Origin: Frateuria hangzhouensis
GTDB taxonomy: Bacteria; Pseudomonadota; Gammaproteobacteria; Xanthomonadales; Rhodanobacteraceae
DNA length: 64,000 nucleotides
NCBI RefSeq assembly: GCF_026410505.1
Contig: NZ_JAPMIU010000013.1
Coordinates: 23,616-87,615 of the forward strand
Direction: 5' to 3'
The position numbers and the translations under genes are program-made. Positions 59,127-64,000 of this stretch are shown piece by piece. Numbering within the stretch: position 1 is the stretch's first letter; each line of letters opens with the position of its first letter. The notes beneath the pieces were generated by a model. That model made no database searches. It saw nothing but the letters and a program-made list of their open reading frames with translations, and was not told the origin of the DNA.

Positions 59127-60644
59127 ATGGAAGCACGCCAGATGTCCCAGATCCTGATCGGCCGCAACGACACCGCCGAGGTGAGCCTGGAATCACGCTA
59201 CGGCAACCGCCACGGCATGGTTGCCGGTGCCACCGGCACCGGCAAATCCGTCTCGCTGATGGTGCTGGCCGAAGGTTTCTCGCGGCTGGGCGTGCCCTGC
59301 GTGCTGGCCGACGTGAAGGGCGACCTGGCTGGCCTGGCGTTGCCGGCGAGCGAGCCCGGCGACAAGCTCCAGGCGCGCCTGTCCAGGCTCGGCCTCACGG
59401 ACTGGCAGCCGCAGGCCAACCCCGTGGTGTTCTGGGATCTCTACGGCAAGCACGGGCACCCGCTGCGCACTACCGTCAGCGAAATGGGGCCTGCCCTCCT
59501 CGGCCGCGTACTGCAGCTCAGCGACACCCAACAGGGCGTACTGGAGGTCATATTCAAGGTCGCCGACGACCAGGGCTGGCTGCTGTTGGACCTGACCGAC
59601 CTGCGCGCGCTGCTTTCCTTCGCGGCGGAAAACGCCCGCGACATCTCCGGCCACTACGGCCTGATCGGCAACACCAGCATCGCCGCCATCCAGCGCTCGC
59701 TGCTGGCGCTGGAGCAGGCCGGCGGCGAAGGCTTCTTCGGCGAGCCGGCACTGGAACTGACTGACCTGCTGCGCCAGGACATGAGCGGGCGCGGCGTGAT
59801 CAACGTGCTGGCGGCCGACCAGTTGGTCCTCGAACCCAAGCTCTACGCCGCCTTCCTGCTGTGGCTGCTGTCGGAGCTGTTCGAGCAGTTGCCGGAAGTG
59901 GGCGACCAGGAGCTGCCCAGACTGGTGTTCTTCTTCGACGAGGCGCACCTGCTGTTCGACGACTGCCCGCCGGCGCTGCGCCAACGGGTGGAGCAGGTGG
60001 TGCGGCTGATCCGCTCCAAGGGCGTGGGCGTGTACTTCTGCTCGCAGAACCCGGACGACGTGCCTGAGGACATCCTCGGCCAGCTCGGCAACCGCATCCA
60101 GCACGCGCTGCGCGCGTTTACTCCACGCGACCAGAAAGCCGTGCGCGCCGCCGCCGAAACCTTCGCGCCCAATCCGAAGCTGGACGTGACCGCAGCGATC
60201 GGCCAGCTCGGCGTGGGCGAGGCGCTCGCCTCGACGTTGCGCGAAGGCGGCGTGCCCAGCCCGGTCGAGCGCGTGCTGGTCACCACGCCGCGCTGTCGCA
60301 TCGGGGCCATCACCGAAGCCGAGCGCACCGCGGTACGCCAGCGCTCGCCCGTCGGCGGCAAATACGACACGCCGGTCAACCGCGAGTCCGCGGCGGAAAT
60401 GCTCGCCCGCCGCGCCGATGCCAAGGCCGCCGACGCGAGCGTGGTCGCCGCCGATCCGCCGCCGACCCCGGCGGACGACAACGCCTGGGGCGGCGCCGTG
60501 CACGATGCCGTGTTCGGCACCAGGCGCCGGCAGGGCATGATCGAAACCATGGGCAAGCAGGTGGTGCGCACCATGGGCAGCCAGATCGGCCGCCAGATCC
60601 TGCGCGGCGTGCTCGGCGGCCTGTTCGGCGGACGGCGTCGATGA
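59127..60644 (+). CDS. HerA-like ATPase (DUF853, YjgR-type)
   Basis: The 505-residue product is a FtsK/HerA-type P-loop ATPase with Walker A GATGTGKS (34-41) and Walker [12 protein letters not shown] (about 265-275), then [28 protein letters not shown]. The C-terminus is [22 protein letters not shown], typical of the YjgR family, whose biological role is unknown. M6 (59142) is an alternative start. Its stop overlaps greB (ATGA). Confidence 0.9.
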   Translation: MEARQMSQILIGRNDTAEVSLESRYGNRHGMVAGATGTGKSVSLMVLAEGFSRLGVPCVLADVKGDLAGLALPASEPGDKLQARLSRLGLTDWQPQANPVVFWDLYGKHGHPLRTTVSEMGPALLGRVLQLSDTQQGVLEVIFKVADDQGWLLLDLTDLRALLSFAAENARDISGHYGLIGNTSIAAIQRSLLALEQAGGEGFFGEPALELTDLLRQDMSGRGVINVLAADQLVLEPKLYAAFLLWLLSELFEQLPEVGDQELPRLVFFFDEAHLLFDDCPPALRQRVEQVVRLIRSKGVGVYFCSQNPDDVPEDILGQLGNRIQHALRAFTPRDQKAVRAAAETFAPNPKLDVTAAIGQLGVGEALASTLREGGVPSPVERVLVTTPRCRIGAITEAERTAVRQRSPVGGKYDTPVNRESAAEMLARRADAKAADASVVAADPPPTPADDNAWGGAVHDAVFGTRRRQGMIETMGKQVVRTMGSQIGRQILRGVLGGLFGGRRR

Positions 60645-61150
60645 GCCGCTGGCGCCCGCCCGCCCCCTCCTCCACCGCCATCGTCACGCGGGAGGGTTTC
60701 GAAAGGCTCAAGGCGGAGCTGGACCATCTCTGGCACACATTGCGCCCGGAGGTGGTCAAGGCGCTGGCCGCCGCCGCAGCCGAAGGCGACCGCTCGGAAA
60801 ACGCCGAGTACACCTATCGCAAGAAACAGCTCGGGGAGATCGACCGCCGCGTGCGCTACCTCAGCAAGCGCATTCCGCTGTTGAAGGTGGCCGAGGGCAT
60901 GCCGGCCGACCGTCAAACGGTGTTCTTTGGCGCCAGCGTGGAACTGGAGAATGTCGATAGCGGCCAGTCCGTGCGCTACCGCGTCGTCGGCCCCGACGAG
61001 ACCGACGCGAAGCGTGGCTGGATCAGCGTCGACTCGCCGCTGGCCCGCGCGCTGCTCAAGAAGAAAGTCGATGACGAGTTCGAGGCCGAGCTTCCGGCCG
61101 GACGCACACGCTTTGCCGTGGTCGCGGTGGACTACGCGCCCACGCCCTGA
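60641..61150 (+). CDS. greB: Transcription elongation factor GreB
   Basis: GreB rescues backtracked RNA polymerase by stimulating transcript cleavage. The 169-residue product has the coiled-coil domain with the acidic tip [26 protein letters not shown] and the C-terminal FKBP-like domain ([22 protein letters not shown]). The [14 protein letters not shown] form is that of GreB rather than GreA. It overlaps the HerA-like gene by 4 bp. Confidence 0.95.
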   Translation: MSRWRPPAPSSTAIVTREGFERLKAELDHLWHTLRPEVVKALAAAAAEGDRSENAEYTYRKKQLGEIDRRVRYLSKRIPLLKVAEGMPADRQTVFFGASVELENVDSGQSVRYRVVGPDETDAKRGWISVDSPLARALLKKKVDDEFEAELPAGRTRFAVVAVDYAPTP

Positions 61151-61169
61151 CTGAGCCGCATCGAATCGG

Positions 61170-61607
61170 TCACAGGTCCGGCTGCGAACCCAACGCCGCC
61201 AGTTCCTGGCCCACGTACACGACCAGGAACAGGCCCAGCAGCACCAGGATCGCCGCCAGCAGCTTCTCGCCGACCGGGCCGGAATAGTCCTCCATCCGCT
61301 CGTGCGCGATGTCGCGACGGTTGCGCAGGAAGCGCGCCGAGGCAAGCAGGATGATCAGCGCACCGAACACGATCAGCAGCAGCCCGACCCACTCGGTCAG
61401 GCGCAGATGCATGTGCAGCTTGTGCGCGGCGCGGGACGCATCCTGCGAGGCGTAAGTGAGGAACAGGTCGAACCGCTCGACCAGGAAGCCGAACGCCATC
61501 ACGGCGATCGCGGTTCGCACCCAGGCGAGATACGTGCGCTCGTTGGCGGCGTGGTCGTTGAAGCGGGGGATCACGCGGGACTCCACGGTGCGCCACGGGA
61601 GCGCCAC
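61170..61607 (-). CDS. DUF202 (YidH-like) membrane protein
   Basis: The 145-residue product has three hydrophobic segments and the DUF202 motif HAANERTYLAWVRTAIAVMAFG (about 19-40). An insertion of about 25 polar residues (QDASRAAHKLHMHLRLTEW) follows the first segment. Family function is unknown. It converges on greB with only 19 bp between stops. Confidence 0.88.
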   Translation of the reverse strand: MALPWRTVESRVIPRFNDHAANERTYLAWVRTAIAVMAFGFLVERFDLFLTYASQDASRAAHKLHMHLRLTEWVGLLLIVFGALIILLASARFLRNRRDIAHERMEDYSGPVGEKLLAAILVLLGLFLVVYVGQELAALGSQPDL

Positions 61608-61658
61608 TGTGCGGCGGGCGGCGTCAAGGCGTCGTGGGGTGGGGAGATCGCGCTGCGC

Positions 61659-62462
61659 CTACATCACGAGCGGCGCCGGATAACACCGCCCCGCACGCAG
61701 CGGCCGATAGCATTCCGTCTCCCGGTGAAACGCCTCGCCTTCGTTTTCTTCGTGCCAACCCGGCAAGCCCGACAGAGGCAGTGGCCGCAGCTCCTGCGGA
61801 TCACGCAGCAGATGCCCGGCGGCAATGGCTTCGGCCACGCGGGCGTAGGCCGCGTCGATGCCGCTTCTGCCCACTACGGCGATCGCCTTTCCGACCAACA
61901 GCCGGCCCGGCGTCAGCGCGTGCTCGAGCAGGGCGTGGCCGAACACCGCCAGTTCCAGCGAGCCGTCCAGCCAGGCCGCGCGCTGGCGCCAGAACAACCC
62001 GTGCCAGTCATGGGCGTCCCACGGTGCCAGCAATGCCGGGTCACGCAGCAGCAGGATCACGCCGGCCTCGTCGAAATGCGTGAGCGCGCACTGCGGACGG
62101 CTGCGCCGCTTCGGTCCCACCTGCGCGATTTCGGCCACCTGCTGCGCGTTGAGCGCGCGCTTGAGCGGCGCATGGCGCAGCCAGACCAGCGCGTTGAACA
62201 GGTCGTGCCAGTTGCGATCCCGGGTGGCGATGGCGCCGGCTTCCGCGATGCGCTGTTCGTAGTGGCGGCCATCGGCCAGCAGCATCGGCGTCTGCGCCGC
62301 GAAGCGCTCATGCGCACCCGCGGGCCAATGCGCGTTGAGCGCGTCGAGCGAAGGCCAGTCCGGCCCGTGCAACAGGTCGGCGTAGGCATTCCATCCGGCC
62401 AGCGGCAGCCGTTCGAATACAGCCGCGTCGACCGCCCCGCGCGCCGGCGCGACGTAACGCAT
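61659..62462 (-). CDS. DUF3025 family protein
   Basis: The 267-residue product matches the DUF3025 pattern by eye: NWHDLFNALVWLRHAPLKRALNA (about 83-105), THFDEAGVILLL (about 128-139) and VFGHALLEHALTPG (about 173-186). Members are cytoplasmic and of unknown function. It lies 6 bp after rimO, so it is co-transcribed, and 51 bp before the DUF202 gene. Confidence 0.8.
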   Translation of the reverse strand: MRYVAPARGAVDAAVFERLPLAGWNAYADLLHGPDWPSLDALNAHWPAGAHERFAAQTPMLLADGRHYEQRIAEAGAIATRDRNWHDLFNALVWLRHAPLKRALNAQQVAEIAQVGPKRRSRPQCALTHFDEAGVILLLRDPALLAPWDAHDWHGLFWRQRAAWLDGSLELAVFGHALLEHALTPGRLLVGKAIAVVGRSGIDAAYARVAEAIAAGHLLRDPQELRPLPLSGLPGWHEENEGEAFHRETECYRPLRAGRCYPAPLVM

Positions 62463-62468
62463 GGACAG

Positions 62469-63806
62469 TTACACGACCTTGAGCAGCGGCTGCGCCAGGC
62501 GCGCGTGCAGGTCGTGCTCGTCCGCGCCTTCGACCACCACCTGCACGAACTGGCCGGGCTTGAGCGCCTGCCCGTCGGCGATGTGGACCACGCCGTCGAT
62601 CTCCGGCGCGTCGGCCGCCGAGCGCGCCACCGCGCCCTCGGTGCCGGCCTGGTCGACCAGCACGGTCAGCGTGCGGCCAAGCTTGCGCTGCAGCTTGGCG
62701 GCAGAGATCTCCGCCTGCACCGCCATGAAGCGCTCGAGCCGGTCTTCCTTCAGCTCCTCGGAGACCGGATCGGGCAGCTCGTTGGCACGTGCGCCCTCCA
62801 CCGGCGAGAACGCGAAGGCGCCGACGCGGTCGAGCTCGGCCTCGCGCAGGAAGTCGAGCAGTTCCTCGAACTCGGCGTCTGTCTCGCCCGGGAAGCCGAC
62901 GATGAAGGTGCTGCGCAGCGTGATGTCCGGCACCGCCGCGCGCCAAGCGCGGATGCGCTCGAGTGTGCGGTCGATGTTGCCCGGCCGCTTCATCAGCTTG
63001 AGGATTCGCGGGCTGGCGTGCTGGAACGGGATGTCCAGGTACGGAACGATCTTGCCCTCCGCCATCAGCGGCATCACCTCGTCCACGTGCGGGTACGGGT
63101 AGACGTAATGCAGGCGCGTCCATACGCCCAGTTCGGACAGGCCCTGGCACAGCTCGGTCATGCGTGTGCGGTAAGCCTTGCCGCGCCACTCGCGTTCGGC
63201 GTACTTCAGATCCACGCCGTAGGCGCTGGTGTCCTGCGAGATCACCAGCAGCTCCTTGACGCCGCCCTTGACCAGCCGCTCGGCCTCGGCCAGCACCTGG
63301 TCGACCGGCCGCGAGACCAGGTCGCCGCGCATCGAGGGGATGATGCAGAAGCTGCAACGGTGATTGCAGCCCTCGGAAATTTTCAGGTACGCGTAGTGCT
63401 TCGGGGTCAGCTTGATGCCGGTGTCCGGCACCAGGTCGAGCAATCGGTTTCGCTGTGGTGGCAAGGCCGTATGCACGGCGCCCATCACGCTGGCGTAGTC
63501 CTGCGGGCCGCTGATCGAAAGCACTTCCGGATAGGCCTCGCGGATCAGCTCAGAGCGCTTGCCCAGGCAGCCGGTCACGATCACCTTGCCGTTCTCGTGC
63601 AGCGCCTCGCCGATGGCGTCCAACGATTCCTGCACCGCCGCATCGATGAAGCCGCAAGTATTGACCACCACCGCATCGGCCGCCTGGTAGCTGGGCACGA
63701 TCTCGTACCCCTCGACCTTCAGCTGGGTGAGGATGCGTTCGGAATCGACCAGCGCCTTGGGACAGCCAAGGCTGACGAAGCCGATCTTGGGGGAAGCCTG
63801 CGACAT
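62469..63806 (-). CDS. rimO: Ribosomal protein S12 methylthiotransferase
   Basis: RimO adds a methylthio group to an Asp of S12. The 445-residue product has the UPF0004 cysteines C15, C51 and C80, the radical-SAM cluster C147/C151/C154 ([16 protein letters not shown]) and a C-terminal TRAM domain. The [10 protein letters not shown] form is that of RimO rather than MiaB. A TATAAT box lies 33 bp upstream. Confidence 0.97.
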   Translation of the reverse strand: MSQASPKIGFVSLGCPKALVDSERILTQLKVEGYEIVPSYQAADAVVVNTCGFIDAAVQESLDAIGEALHENGKVIVTGCLGKRSELIREAYPEVLSISGPQDYASVMGAVHTALPPQRNRLLDLVPDTGIKLTPKHYAYLKISEGCNHRCSFCIIPSMRGDLVSRPVDQVLAEAERLVKGGVKELLVISQDTSAYGVDLKYAEREWRGKAYRTRMTELCQGLSELGVWTRLHYVYPYPHVDEVMPLMAEGKIVPYLDIPFQHASPRILKLMKRPGNIDRTLERIRAWRAAVPDITLRSTFIVGFPGETDAEFEELLDFLREAELDRVGAFAFSPVEGARANELPDPVSEELKEDRLERFMAVQAEISAAKLQRKLGRTLTVLVDQAGTEGAVARSAADAPEIDGVVHIADGQALKPGQFVQVVVEGADEHDLHARLAQPLLKVV

Positions 63807-63839
63807 GGGTGGTACCGGGAAGCGCCAGGTAAACGCCTA

Positions 63840-63845
63840 ATTATA
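63840..63845 (-). promoter_or_regulatory. -10 element of rimO
   Basis: A perfect TATAAT on the minus strand, 33 bp before the rimO ATG; no clear -35. Confidence 0.6.
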
Positions 63846-63964
63846 GAGGAACGAAGGGTCGGGCAGCATGCGACCGTAATCACATGGACTCGCCCCCGCG
63901 CACTTAGGCGTCATGGCGCCAGCGGTGAGATAACGCTTTCACCGTCACATGCGGAGGGCGAGTC

Positions 63965-64000
63965 ATGAGCAAGATTACGACCATTGCAATCGATCTGGCC
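63965..64000 (+). CDS. Start of a probable IS110 family transposase (partial)
   Basis: Twelve codons, MSKITTIAIDLA, run off the window. The I-x-IDLA motif at the very N-terminus is typical of IS110 transposases, where the Asp is the first catalytic residue of the RuvC-like DEDD domain. The start follows GGAGGG. The 120 bp upstream may hold the element's left end. Other proteins could share this motif, so the call is tentative. Confidence 0.55.
   Translation, partial: MSKITTIAIDLA

Noticed and set aside
61302..63968. An 888-codon open frame on the plus strand
   Set aside because: It lies antisense to DUF202, DUF3025 and rimO, all of which have conserved motifs. The translation has no recognisable domain.

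Overview
The window is 64 kb of high-GC, densely coding gammaproteobacterial chromosome. Several things point to the Lysobacterales (Xanthomonadales), most likely a Rhodanobacteraceae member such as Rhodanobacter, Dyella or a relative. The linked sets trpB-trpA-accD, truA-trpF-fimV and prmB/aroC/asd, the DUF3025-rimO pair and the THX ribosomal protein are typical of that order. So are the many intergenic GTAG-headed palindromes, which resemble the SMAG/REP elements of Stenotrophomonas. The family-level assignment is inferred from protein flavour and synteny; no search was run.

Layout. 1-3.1 kb: ribosome genes (rpsT; rplU-rpmA) with obgE and a DUF2059 protein. 3.2-9.1 kb: uvrA with a thioesterase, a DUF4139 exported protein and an enoyl-CoA isomerase. 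9.2-15 kb: a DUF1289-NudL-SseA operon, an exported FKBP prolyl isomerase, an enoyl-CoA hydratase, and an omega-amidase/methionine aminotransferase pair that fits methionine salvage. 15-18.5 kb: a LysR regulator divergent from azoR, then an exported amidohydrolase. 18.7-22.8 kb: a YtrA-type GntR/ABC-transporter operon with a clear palindromic operator, followed by a lipoprotein and a TesA-like esterase. 22.8-25.1 kb: an Ada-AlkA fusion and Ogt (alkylation repair). 25-29.3 kb: a secreted phosphodiesterase, an MFS exporter and lipoproteins. 29.4-35.3 kb: hutF, a GNAT-nitrilase fusion, a ClC chloride transporter and hutI. 35.4-37.2 kb: isochorismatase-hemerythrin operon and THX. 37.3-39.4 kb: a zinc module (CDF exporter, MerC-like protein with a Zur-like box, Zur). 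39.6-42.2 kb: gltX and small exported proteins.

42.2-42.6 kb is a 380-bp non-coding stretch with two 47-bp repeats full of DnaA-box-like sequences. 42.6-47.4 kb: accD, trpA, trpB, a divergent TrpI-like LysR regulator, and trpF. 47.4-54.3 kb: truA, fimV, asd, a 2-hydroxyacid dehydrogenase and aroC. 54.4-57.4 kb: GNAT, prmB, psd and an unknown gene. 57.5-62.5 kb: mltD, a HerA-like ATPase with greB, DUF202 and DUF3025 proteins. 62.5-64 kb: rimO and the first 12 codons of what looks like an IS110-type transposase.

Most of the window is core metabolism and housekeeping. I do not see a CRISPR array, phage, toxin-antitoxin pair, tRNA, rRNA or obvious defence island. The unusual content lies between and at the edges of genes: three families of GTAG-headed REP elements, a separate palindromic family that has decayed into a tandem array, repeat-derived codons at the start of trpA, an insertion inside HutF, the DnaA-box cluster, and a set of genes whose -10 box sits only 6-7 nt before the start codon (leaderless architecture).
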